Source: Bacillus timonensis (GTDB lineage Bacteria > Bacillota > Bacilli > Bacillales > Bacillaceae_L). Taken from it: a stretch of DNA of 64,000 nucleotides. The stretch is taken from assembly GCF_000285535.1 (NCBI RefSeq), contig NZ_HE610985.1, forward strand, positions 1,170,677 through 1,234,676, in the 5' to 3' direction. Under the pieces are notes generated by a model, which was given only the letters and a program-made list of their open reading frames with translations, ran no database searches and was not told where the DNA came from. Of this stretch, positions 15,485 through 22,850 are shown one piece after another. Position numbers and translations under genes: made by a program. Within the stretch, counting starts at the first letter, position 1. Each line of letters opens with the position of its first letter.

Positions 15485-16156
15485 TCACGAAAAATGCAAT
15501 GTTTTTATATGCCGCGTATTAATGAATGTTGATTCCTCACGAGCAGTTACAATCTCGATTACGTTACTCTCAATTTGTTTAAGTTGGCCAATTTTATCTT
15601 TATCCTCTCCAAGGTCGAATACTACCATTTGTCCTTGGAGTTTTTTTACCTGCTCTTCGAATGTACGAGCCAATGTAATTCTAGATGGGTTAACTGGGAA
15701 GTTTTGCTTATCAAGTCCATAAGGTGTTTGATTAGGACTATATGGAATCAACCATTTTAAATGTTGAAAAGGAATAAACATTGTTTTATACACTGGTGAA
15801 TAAAACACAAAGTAATCATTCATTAAACTTGTTATATACCCATGGATGGAATTTTTAGAGGTAACAAAGATTTCAACGAATAAACCTTTAGCGTTATTTA
15901 TGATCTTTCTTAAGGAGATTTCATCTGTATGTGTGTTAATCGGGGTAGTTCCGGGATTTTCAATTTGTTCCATTTCATTCAATTTTGGAATTTTTATTTT
16001 TTGAATATGAAGTAATGGAATATAGTAAAAATCCTTGTCATTTGTATACAACACAATAATGTCTGTTCCAATATCTACAAGAATACCCATATTTTGTTTA
16101 TGGCCCGAGATTTCAACAACGATATTTTCACCTATAAAATTACTTAGGTGCTTCAA
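15485..16156 (-). CDS. CotB-domain-like spore protein
   Basis: 223 residues from TTG 16156 with AGAGGTGAG before it. Three repeats of an Sm-like/CotB-type beta unit can be traced: ENIVVEISGHKQNMGILVDIGTD with YYIPLLHIQKI; GLFVEIFVTSKNSIHGYI with TMFIPFQHLKWL; QMVVFDLGEDKDKIGQLKQI with FINTRHIKTLHFS. Each ends in an [IF]xxxHI[KQ] strand as in CotB, but the GGPES motif is lost. It lies directly downstream of cotB, so it is probably a diverged duplicate acting in the coat outer layer. There is no Cys and no signal peptide. Confidence 0.7.
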   Translation of the reverse strand: MKHLSNFIGENIVVEISGHKQNMGILVDIGTDIIVLYTNDKDFYYIPLLHIQKIKIPKLNEMEQIENPGTTPINTHTDEISLRKIINNAKGLFVEIFVTSKNSIHGYITSLMNDYFVFYSPVYKTMFIPFQHLKWLIPYSPNQTPYGLDKQNFPVNPSRITLARTFEEQVKKLQGQMVVFDLGEDKDKIGQLKQIESNVIEIVTAREESTFINTRHIKTLHFS

Positions 16157-16187
16157 ACTTACTCACCTCTTTACATCACTCAATTTA

Positions 16188-16255
16188 GATAAAAAGTATC
16201 GGTATCATTCGCCATAAAACTTAGTGTCGTCGTCACAACGAAGAAACCGATACTT
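16188..16255 (-). terminator. Terminator after cotB
   Basis: AAGTATCGGT / ACCGATACTT arms enclose about 42 bases; TTTTTAT follows on the minus strand. The long loop may hold a second hairpin (GTCGTCGTCAC region). Confidence 0.65.
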
Positions 16256-16301
16256 GATTTTTTAGTCATTTTCCTGATTTTTTCACTTTAGAATCAGGTT
16301 C

Positions 16302-17189
16302 CTATACTCTACCGTGAGTACGACCACTGTACATTTTAACTGATACTCTTTTAGATTTGTTATTATCTTGATTGTTTTGATTGCTCTCATTTTCATTTGA
16401 ATTGTTATTTTGATTTTGGCTATCTTCTGATGAATCTTGCTGGTTCTGACTATTTTCTGCATTTTGATTACTTTCTTGTTTTAGTACGTAACTAATATTA
16501 CGAATATGGAAAGTTGAAAGTCGACATACTTCTTTTTCACAAATAAGCACCAGATGATCATCTGAACTTTCAGCAAGAACACCTTGCATGCTTTCTGGTC
16601 CGCCACGATTAATCGTAACCCACTTATATTTCATATTTTTTAAGAGGCTGGAGAAATTTTCTTCTTCCATATATTCCGGTGTTACAAAATTATTCATCAT
16701 GGAGTTATTGCTTTGTTGATTCGAATCTTCTGAATCGGAGGATTTATTATTTTTTACTGCATTACTTAAACTTTTTACATGTTCTAACTGATAATAAACA
16801 ACCCCATCTTTCTCAGTATAAAGAACTAAATAATCAGTTTTAACATCAAGTAATATGCCGTTTCTTGCTTCAGGTCCTCCACGGTCGATACGAACCATGT
16901 TATTCTTCATGCTTGATAGCAATTCTGAGAATGTATTTACTGATTCAAAACTTGCTATTGTATTGTCATCAATGTTATTTGTGTTCATACTCGATGAAGA
17001 ATCTTCAATTACACTCTTGATATGACTAGTTTGATAGCTGATAACCCCCTCTTCGTTAGTATATAAAACTACAAAGTCAGGTCTTACAACTAACAGCTGA
17101 CCTAATCTAGACTCAGGTCCACCTTTAAAAACTCGAACAACTTTACCTTGTAAGGATTCAAGGTAGTCAACACTAATATTTCCATTCAT
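16302..17189 (-). CDS. cotB: Spore coat protein B homologue
   Basis: 295 residues. Three tandem CotB units carry GGPES (23-27), GGPEA (104-108) and GGPES (196-200), each preceded by a [VM][VT].[VI] strand and followed about 25 residues later by a YY/SYQ..HIKS strand; this triple layout is the CotB signature. The tail from 238 is Asn/Gln/Ser-rich, ending KRVSVKMYSGRTHGRV. B. subtilis CotB has a long Ser/Lys tail phosphorylated by CotH; that tail is absent here, and neither cotH nor cotG is in the window. Start ATG 17189 follows AAGGAGG. Acts at the spore coat surface. A near-match sigma-K promoter lies upstream. Confidence 0.88.
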   Translation of the reverse strand: MNGNISVDYLESLQGKVVRVFKGGPESRLGQLLVVRPDFVVLYTNEEGVISYQTSHIKSVIEDSSSSMNTNNIDDNTIASFESVNTFSELLSSMKNNMVRIDRGGPEARNGILLDVKTDYLVLYTEKDGVVYYQLEHVKSLSNAVKNNKSSDSEDSNQQSNNSMMNNFVTPEYMEEENFSSLLKNMKYKWVTINRGGPESMQGVLAESSDDHLVLICEKEVCRLSTFHIRNISYVLKQESNQNAENSQNQQDSSEDSQNQNNNSNENESNQNNQDNNKSKRVSVKMYSGRTHGRV

Positions 17190-17242
17190 GGCTTATTTGC
17201 CTCCTTGTCAAATATCTCTATGGGGTGTTTATATTGTATCTA

Positions 17243-17264
17243 TATGCGTCTACACTATTTTGGT
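17243..17264 (-). promoter_or_regulatory. Candidate sigma-K promoter of cotB
   Basis: Minus strand: AC, 16-base spacer, CATATAGAT. The -10 keeps CATA but has AT where TA is expected, so it is a weaker match than others here. Confidence 0.4.
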
Positions 17265-17435
17265 CCTAATCTATTGCCTATTTCTAAAAAAATGAGCATT
17301 TGTCCATCATATGGAAATATTGCCATTGTGCAACTTCCTTAGAGTTGTTAGTAGCCAATTTTGTTCTACTTTAATAGAACAACTACGATTTACCATTAAA
17401 ATAAAATTAGTTACTAATAAAACACAAACAGACAA

Positions 17436-17482
17436 CAAAAAGCCGGATAATAAACCCAGTTACTACAAAGGTTTATTATCCG
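17436..17482 (-). terminator. Terminator after speD
   Basis: Perfect 13-bp stem CGGATAATAAACC / GGTTTATTATCCG with a 14-base loop and GCTTTTTG on the minus strand. The surrounding 300 bases up to cotB hold no gene. Confidence 0.9.
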
Positions 17483-17499
17483 ACCCCAGTGTCTTATAT

Positions 17500-17865
17500 T
17501 TATCCATTGATGTCCCCATTACCTCTTGCAACATTCCTCATATAAATCTCCTTTGGCTGGAAAATTTCAATAAGATAATTGGCAGCTATTTCGGGATTAA
17601 CTTTGTCCCCGCACGTATAACAATCTATTGCTGCATATCCTTGCTCAGGGTACGTGTGAATTGATAGATGACTTTCAGATAGTAAAATAAGAACTGTCAC
17701 TCCATTTGGATTGAATTTTTCGTAATTAACCGATAACACATTTGCGCCACATTTATTTCCTGCTATGATCATGTTTTCTTTCAAAAATCGGATATCATCC
17801 AAAATGGCAAAATCTACACCCCATAAATCTAATAGAATGTGCCTACCAGAAGTCGAGTATTGCAA
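17500..17865 (-). CDS. speD: S-adenosylmethionine decarboxylase proenzyme
   Basis: 121 residues, usual for the short bacterial class. Self-cleavage should occur between Glu64 and Ser65 of LLSESHLSIHTYPE, turning Ser65 into the pyruvoyl cofactor; His70 and Cys85 (DCYTCGD) are the conserved processing and catalytic residues. It decarboxylates AdoMet to supply aminopropyl groups for spermidine synthesis in the cytoplasm. TTG start behind GGTGGTGA. It is divergent from the aminopropyltransferase gene at 18074, so the pathway pair sits together. CATAGTCTA upstream resembles a sigma-K -10 box, but no AC is at the right distance. Confidence 0.95.
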   Translation of the reverse strand: MQYSTSGRHILLDLWGVDFAILDDIRFLKENMIIAGNKCGANVLSVNYEKFNPNGVTVLILLSESHLSIHTYPEQGYAAIDCYTCGDKVNPEIAANYLIEIFQPKEIYMRNVARGNGDING

Positions 17866-18073
17866 ACTATTTCACCACCATACTTTTTATATAGACTATG
17901 AATAAAACAATCATAATACTATAATCAATCAACCTATATTTAATAAAATCAACACAAGCACCAAATGGAGGTTAACCTACTAAAAAAGGAAATCTTACTT
18001 ATTCTAGTTAAACATCCAAGCATTAAAAATAGGAATGACTATAATAATAAAAAAGTGGAAAAGGGTGATAGAT

Positions 18074-18988
18074 TTGAAGAAAGATGACAAAGAGAATTTC
18101 CTCGAAAAGAGTGGAGATGTATGGGACAAAGCAACACTTAATTATTTATTAAATGGAAATTCAAAAGAAATCTACAATCGAAAAAGCCTATATCAGGATA
18201 TTGTTATTTTAGAGGTGCCCGATATTAGAATGTACCTAGATGAACAACTGCAATTTAGTTCCGTGGATGAAAAGTTTTATCATGAAGCACTTGTCCACCC
18301 TGCCATGTTCTCCTTATCAAATTGTTCTAATGTCCTTATTCTTGGTGGGGGTGATGGTTTCGCACTTCGAGAAGTCCTGAAGTATCCTGAGGTAAAACAT
18401 GTAGATTTGGTTGAACTTGATCCAATGGTCATTAAATTAGCAAAGAGTTCACCTATAGTTAAATTAAATAAAGGTTCACTTAAAGATAAACGTGTTCATA
18501 TTCACGAGATGGATGCTCAAGACTTTTTTTCAAATGATACACCACTTTACCAATTAATTATTGTTGATTTTCCTGATCCTCAGAATGATGACATTAGTAA
18601 ACTGTATACTAAAGAATTTTTCAGTAGAATTTCACAATACTTAGATAAAGATGGAATTCTCGTGTGTCAATCCCATTCACCAGAAGATGCACCTAGAGTA
18701 TATTGGAGCATCGGATTAACCCTCCAAAGCACAGGCCTTACTACATGTTCCTACCAAACATACGTCCCTTCCTTTGGAATGTGGGGGTATCATTTAGCGA
18801 GCAAAAATAAAGATGCTGCATTTTTAAGAAAATCAAATTCAATCCCGACTGATACCTTGCCAGACGACCTTTCATCACTTTATCATTTCCCTAAAAGTAT
18901 CCTCGAAGAAAAAGAGCATGCGGTAGTAAACACTTTGTCAAACCTAACGTTACATGAAATTTATATTGAAGATATATATGAGGATTAA
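18074..18988 (+). CDS. speE: Divergent polyamine aminopropyltransferase (SpeE-like)
   Basis: 304 residues from TTG 18074 (GGGTGA five bases upstream; GTG 18065 is an alternative). Spermidine-synthase landmarks: YHEALVHPA (69-77), the AdoMet loop LGGGDGFALRE (90-100), VELDPMVI, and the acidic gate VDFPDPQND replacing the usual DSTDP. The DxPDP form is typical of the soluble part of COG4262-type proteins rather than classical SpeE, and the first ~40 residues differ from SpeE. It should move an aminopropyl group from decarboxylated AdoMet to putrescine or another diamine; acceptor uncertain. Divergent partner speD lies 208 bases away. TATAAT occurs at 18040. Confidence 0.82.
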   Translation: MKKDDKENFLEKSGDVWDKATLNYLLNGNSKEIYNRKSLYQDIVILEVPDIRMYLDEQLQFSSVDEKFYHEALVHPAMFSLSNCSNVLILGGGDGFALREVLKYPEVKHVDLVELDPMVIKLAKSSPIVKLNKGSLKDKRVHIHEMDAQDFFSNDTPLYQLIIVDFPDPQNDDISKLYTKEFFSRISQYLDKDGILVCQSHSPEDAPRVYWSIGLTLQSTGLTTCSYQTYVPSFGMWGYHLASKNKDAAFLRKSNSIPTDTLPDDLSSLYHFPKSILEEKEHAVVNTLSNLTLHEIYIEDIYED

Positions 18989-19005
18989 AACGTTGTATCA
19001 AAAAC

Positions 19006-19046
19006 AAAACAGCTTACACATCATTTTGTGTGATAAGCTGTTTTTT
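19006..19046. terminator. Bidirectional terminator
   Basis: AAAACAGCTTA / TAAGCTGTTTT with inner CACA/TGTG pairing; T-runs on both sides. It ends speE and the convergent DUF1360 gene. Confidence 0.88.
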
Positions 19047-19049
19047 CTT

Positions 19050-19403
19050 TCAATATAGTAATTTATGAATGATGGTTTCAATAATCGCAGCACAACCTGC
19101 AATCGCCAACACGACAACTAAAGGTTCAGTTAATCTTGGTAAAAAGAAATAACAACTAAACAAAAAGATTGAACACCATATTCCTGTACACCAATAACAG
19201 CTTAATAATTCACCTATCCATTTTCGTAACCCTTTCCCCTTTATTTTAAGATACTCCTCAATAGTTCCATCAGGTAAAACTTCTTCAACAACTTCATGAA
19301 ATGGACTTCTTATAAAGGCTGTAATGGTATCGTAAACCAATAATCGAGTCAGGCGGAATGTCGCTAAAGCAAATAAAAAGAATTCGAACCAGCTTATATC
19401 CAT
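19050..19403 (-). CDS. DUF1360 membrane protein
   Basis: 117 residues from ATG 19403, eight bases from AAAGGGAG. ALATFRLTRLLVYDTI near the N-terminus and LLSCYWCTGIWCSI in the middle are the DUF1360 signature; two or three membrane helices and a WCTG motif are visible. Members occur in spore-formers and some are spore-coat annotated; the function is unknown. Confidence 0.82.
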   Translation of the reverse strand: MDISWFEFFLFALATFRLTRLLVYDTITAFIRSPFHEVVEEVLPDGTIEEYLKIKGKGLRKWIGELLSCYWCTGIWCSIFLFSCYFFLPRLTEPLVVVLAIAGCAAIIETIIHKLLY

Positions 19404-19597
19404 AAACGCATACTCCCTTTTTAAATTCATAACCACTCATGTTACATATTTTATGCAGAGAAATTGACAGTTTGCTATTTATATCGGTTTTCAATAAAAA
19501 TGGGCTAGTTAGTGCCAATGATATAGCTCTTTTTTGAGGAGTTCCTTGATGAAAATAAGAGACATCATTTTTTTCATTAGATGTCTCTGTAAAGGAA

Positions 19598-20953
19598 TTA
19601 CGAAAAAACCAATTGTACCCAATAGTAGAGCAAAAAAAGAGATACAAATGTGGCTAATGGTATTACAATAATGGTTACACGTAAATAATCCTTCCAAGTA
19701 ACCTTTATTTTATTTTGTTTTAGGATATGCATCCAAATTAGAGATGCGAGTGTTCCAATAGGTAATAATAGGGACCCTATATCACTTCCAATAATATTAG
19801 CAAGATAAATAGTTTTTAATGTAACGGGGTCGAGTCCCATCTCTGTAAGAGTTATCGTTCCAATCATTAATGCCGGATGATTATTAAAGATGTTTGATAA
19901 TATGGAAACCAATCCCCCCATGATAAAGCTGGCTTGAAATAGCCCTTGTTTTACAATTGGTTCGCAAACCTTTACCAATAATTCAGTCAAACCAGCGTTG
20001 TGAAGTCCGTATATGATGACGTACATGGAGAATGCAAATACAAGAATTTGCCAAGGTGTTTTCTTTAATAAATCAACTGGACTTGTACCCAACTTTATCC
20101 ATCTCCAAATGAGCAGCACTAATGATCCAGCTATTGCAACTAATTCGATAGGTATTGCTAAATATGAGGCAACGAAAAGTAGGCAGCGGATGATAAAAAC
20201 AAATAACAAAACCTTTAGCATAAATTTGGTTCGCTTTCTTTTTGTTTTTACCGACATTGGTTTTTTTAAAGGGTGAAATTGTTTTGTAAAATAATTTTCT
20301 TCAATATCATGAGTAGAAATAGGTAATTTCTCTGGTAGAGCCCTTTTTACTACTAGAAACATTAACGCTGACATGAAAATTAATCCAACTGTTGCTGGTA
20401 TAAACATCATTGCGGTGTGCATATAGAGACTCATCTCAACAATCTCTAATGCAATGAGGTTAACAATATTACTAACCCCGATAGGAGCACTTGATGCAGT
20501 GGCGATCAACGCACCACTTAATAGATAGGGAATTTGTTGGTGTGGTTTTAAGCGAAGATTTTTTAGCAGAATGATTAATATAGGTGTGGTTATTAAAATG
20601 CTACCATCATTATTAAATAAAAGAGTCATCATAAAACACAATAACTGTATATACCAGTAGAGACGATACCCTGATTCCTTTGCTAAAGTCACTAGCCTTG
20701 CAGCAACCCAATGAAAAAAACCAAAGCTTTCTAGCGTAATGGCCATCACCATTGTAGCAATTATTGTGATGGATGCTCCTCCAATTTTACTAATGATGTC
20801 AGTAATATCCCCTGTAGACACCATCCCAATAAGAATGATTAAAACAGCACCTATTGTTGCTGGCCAGGCTTCATTGATGTCCCTTGGTCTCCACAAGATG
20901 ACAATCATTGTCATTGCAAATATAAATATTGTCATCCAAATATCAAAATTCAC
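19598..20953 (-). CDS. ArsB/ion-transporter superfamily permease
   Basis: 451 residues and about 11 membrane helices. Motifs FNNDGSILITTPI and, in the second half, SNIFNNHPALMIGT plus GSDIGSLLLPIGTLASLIW match the two inverted repeats of the ArsB branch of the IT superfamily, which exports arsenite. GTG start after GGGGGTGAT. No arsR, arsA or arsC lies nearby, so the ion could differ. The reading frame is intact. It is transcribed away from a gene-poor 590-base region. Confidence 0.82.
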   Translation of the reverse strand: MNFDIWMTIFIFAMTMIVILWRPRDINEAWPATIGAVLIILIGMVSTGDITDIISKIGGASITIIATMVMAITLESFGFFHWVAARLVTLAKESGYRLYWYIQLLCFMMTLLFNNDGSILITTPILIILLKNLRLKPHQQIPYLLSGALIATASSAPIGVSNIVNLIALEIVEMSLYMHTAMMFIPATVGLIFMSALMFLVVKRALPEKLPISTHDIEENYFTKQFHPLKKPMSVKTKRKRTKFMLKVLLFVFIIRCLLFVASYLAIPIELVAIAGSLVLLIWRWIKLGTSPVDLLKKTPWQILVFAFSMYVIIYGLHNAGLTELLVKVCEPIVKQGLFQASFIMGGLVSILSNIFNNHPALMIGTITLTEMGLDPVTLKTIYLANIIGSDIGSLLLPIGTLASLIWMHILKQNKIKVTWKDYLRVTIIVIPLATFVSLFLLYYWVQLVFS

Positions 20954-21139
20954 TATTCATCACCCCCTTCAAGTATCTTAAACTGACATTTGTCCTTACT
21001 TGTCTTATACACTATATCTATATTCCTCTCTATATATTTGGAGATAGATATTCGACCAATTCTATTAAAAATGTACGCTTGTCATCCTAATGAAACTGTA
21101 CCTTTGGGAATGAAAAGAATGGATAATTTCTAGTGAAAT

Positions 21140-21404
21140 TATACCCTAGAGACGAATGACTAAATTTTTAATAGGATTGTGTACCTTAAGGTAAAATGAC
21201 TAAATTGCTAAAAAGGAGGTGAAATTTAGTGATTTCACCTATTGTTACATAGTTTCATGTATTAAAGTGAGAAATGACTAATTGAAGGCTGTTTACTTGA
21301 GCTAGCAAAAGAATTACAATACCTACCTCTGGTTATCTCCAAAAAATCCGCTTAAAAAGTAAAAAAAGGGGTATCGAATAACAATTCGATACCCCTTTTT
21401 CATG
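21140..21404 (+). other. Orphan transcript candidate: leader-like region with SD hairpin and terminator
   Basis: This gap between divergent genes (20953 and 21542) has no normal gene but is not empty. AATGACTAA occurs three times (about 21146, 21195, 21275), twice opening tiny frames (MTKFLIGLCTLR and MTKLLKRR). AAAGGAGGTGA at 21213-21223 lies in a perfect 9-bp hairpin AGGTGAAAT / ATTTCACCT (21217-21240) whose loop ends at a GTG of a 7-codon frame. A strong intrinsic terminator closes the region. Terminators are not needed between divergent genes, so an sRNA or peptide-coding message is inferred. Confidence 0.45.
21361..21399. terminator. Strong terminator in a divergent intergenic region
   Basis: Perfect 11-bp stem GGGGTATCGAA / TTCGATACCCC, loop TAACAA, with A-run before and TTTTT after; it works on either strand by appearance. 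Confidence 0.9.
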
Positions 21405-21484
21405 ATTCCAACTCTAATAAATTCTAGGAAACCATCACAAAGGTATGAACACACAACTTACTATTTTCTCCACTAATTGCTTAT

Positions 21485-21523
21485 ACACTTTATAAGACAA
21501 ACGCATAAGGTAATCATAAAGTA
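21485..21523 (+). promoter_or_regulatory. Overlapping pair of sigma-K promoters
   Basis: AC (21485) N17 CATAAGGTA (21504-21512), and AC (21497) N16 CATAAAGTA (21515-21523). Both match the consensus exactly. Only the first leaves a normal leader before the TTG at 21542. Confidence 0.65.
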
Positions 21524-21541
21524 ATTAAAGGAGGACATTCA

Positions 21542-21982
21542 TTGAATCCAGTTATTTTTGCTTATTCAAAAAGGTCTCGAGAAAAGAAAGATGACAAAGA
21601 AGAGAAAAAGGAGAATCAGAAAAAGAACACAAACCAACAAAACAAAAAAGAAGAGAATCAGAAAAATAATTTTCAAAAAAACAATTCTCAGAAAGATGCT
21701 TATAAGAAAGACGATTGTAAAGAGTGTAAAAAAGATCGTGGCACTGAATGTAAAGGCTGTATATGCACTATCATAAAAAACTTTAAAGGGAAAGAAGTGT
21801 TTATACGAACTAAATCAGGTGATGTACTTGAAGGGACGGTAAAAGAGCTTTATGAAAATAATTGTTGTATTACAATTGTATCTCCAGAAATGATGTCCCC
21901 GTATGAACCAAAGGAAGTAACGATTATTAGCTGTAAAGACATTGAAAGCCTAACATATCAACTAAAGGAGAAAGGAAACTAG
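21542..21982 (+). CDS. Lys/Asn/Gln-rich protein with Sm-like (CotB/DUF2642-type) domain
   Basis: 146 residues; TTG start five bases after AAAGGAGG. Residues 10-60 are a highly charged K/E/N/Q tract, followed by a Cys cluster (DDCKECKKDRGTECKGC, four Cys in 16 residues) and an 80-residue beta domain: NFKGKEVFIRTKSGDVLEGTVKEL ... VTIISCKDIESLTYQL. The domain matches the single-repeat Sm-like fold of DUF2642/CotB relatives. Two sigma-K promoters precede it. Inferred as a coat protein that could cross-link by the Cys cluster or be linked through its lysines. Confidence 0.72.
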   Translation: MNPVIFAYSKRSREKKDDKEEKKENQKKNTNQQNKKEENQKNNFQKNNSQKDAYKKDDCKECKKDRGTECKGCICTIIKNFKGKEVFIRTKSGDVLEGTVKELYENNCCITIVSPEMMSPYEPKEVTIISCKDIESLTYQLKEKGN

Positions 21983-22010
21983 TAACGTGCTATTGGTAAT
22001 AACTTTTATC

Positions 22011-22038
22011 GGCTGATACTTTTTGCTTAGTATCAGCC
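22011..22038. terminator. Hairpin between convergent genes
   Basis: GGCTGATAC / GTATCAGCC perfect 9-bp stem, loop TTTTTGCTTA. No clear T-tail, so termination strength is uncertain. Confidence 0.55.
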
Positions 22039-22047
22039 AACACTCAT

Positions 22048-22749
22048 TTAGTTAAATTCCTTGTCGACAAAAAGTTTATAATTATCGGTCATTGTGACTA
22101 TCTTGCATTTTCTACGAAGTCTATGATTAGAGGAATCAGATGTATGATGGCCATTACCATTATACCTTATATAGGCATAATTATATTTTGAAGTTGAATA
22201 AAGACTAAGTCCACTTAATTTACAAAGCCTTTGAAAACCAAGATCTTCTCCTAAGTTTACTTGCGGGAATTCTATTTCTTCGAATACAACTTTGTCAACA
22301 ACCAACGTGGCACCTATTAAGACATGATTCGAATTCAAGTATATATTTTCAAACCCTTTATTATATTCACAAAGTAATTGATCATCTTGAAAATAAGTAT
22401 AAATTGACGATTTCCCAATGATATGTGTTTTTGTTCGTTTCATTTCCTGGTATGCTTCCATTAAGTAATATGGACTGTAATAATCGTCATCATCCATTTT
22501 TGCTATATACGGATACCTAGCTCGTGTAATTCCAAAATTCAAGCATTCTCCCAATGACACATTTTTATCTAGCTGGTATATCGAAACATTGCTACTCTGT
22601 TTACTCCTTTCTTCAAACATCTCCTTAAAAATCGCATCGTTATGAATAATAACAATCAGTTCCTTTTCATGGAAAACCTGTGATTCATAGTTTTTGAAAA
22701 TATGATTTAATAATTCCGGTCTTTTTGTGCATGTTACAACTGAAAAAAT
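22048..22749 (-). CDS. Family 2-like glycosyltransferase with apparent ATT start
   Basis: The protein from 22749 would have 233 residues. The fold begins FSVVTCTKRPELLNHIF, then KELIVIIHND, LGECLNFGITRARYPYIAKM and the metal-binding DDDDYY, VLIGATLVV, and NLGEDLGFQRLC: a GT-A glycosyltransferase like the C-terminal part of CgeD. The first in-frame ATG (22620) would delete the nucleotide-binding strand. A TAG lies just upstream, and the only fit to the ribosome binding site AGGGGGAGAG is an ATT codon at 22749-22747. Either ATT is used or the start is damaged. It follows the formyltransferase gene by 101 bases and probably shares its message and its glycan. Confidence 0.72.
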   Translation of the reverse strand: MFSVVTCTKRPELLNHIFKNYESQVFHEKELIVIIHNDAIFKEMFEERSKQSSNVSIYQLDKNVSLGECLNFGITRARYPYIAKMDDDDYYSPYYLMEAYQEMKRTKTHIIGKSSIYTYFQDDQLLCEYNKGFENIYLNSNHVLIGATLVVDKVVFEEIEFPQVNLGEDLGFQRLCKLSGLSLYSTSKYNYAYIRYNGNGHHTSDSSNHRLRRKCKIVTMTDNYKLFVDKEFN

Positions 22750-22850
22750 GAATCTCTCCCCCTATCTCACAATTTAGTAAGAGATAACTTTCCCAAATGG
22801 AAACGTCATCTCTTTATTGAACCCATGTCTAAGAAACTAGTATTCTTGTT

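Noticed and set aside
17311-17664. Plus-strand frame of 117 codons
   Set aside because: It is antisense to speD and runs through the speD terminator; no start site or family.
19598-20953. Arsenic-resistance operon
   Set aside because: Only the ArsB-like permease is present; no arsR, arsC or arsA in the neighbourhood, so an operon is not claimed.
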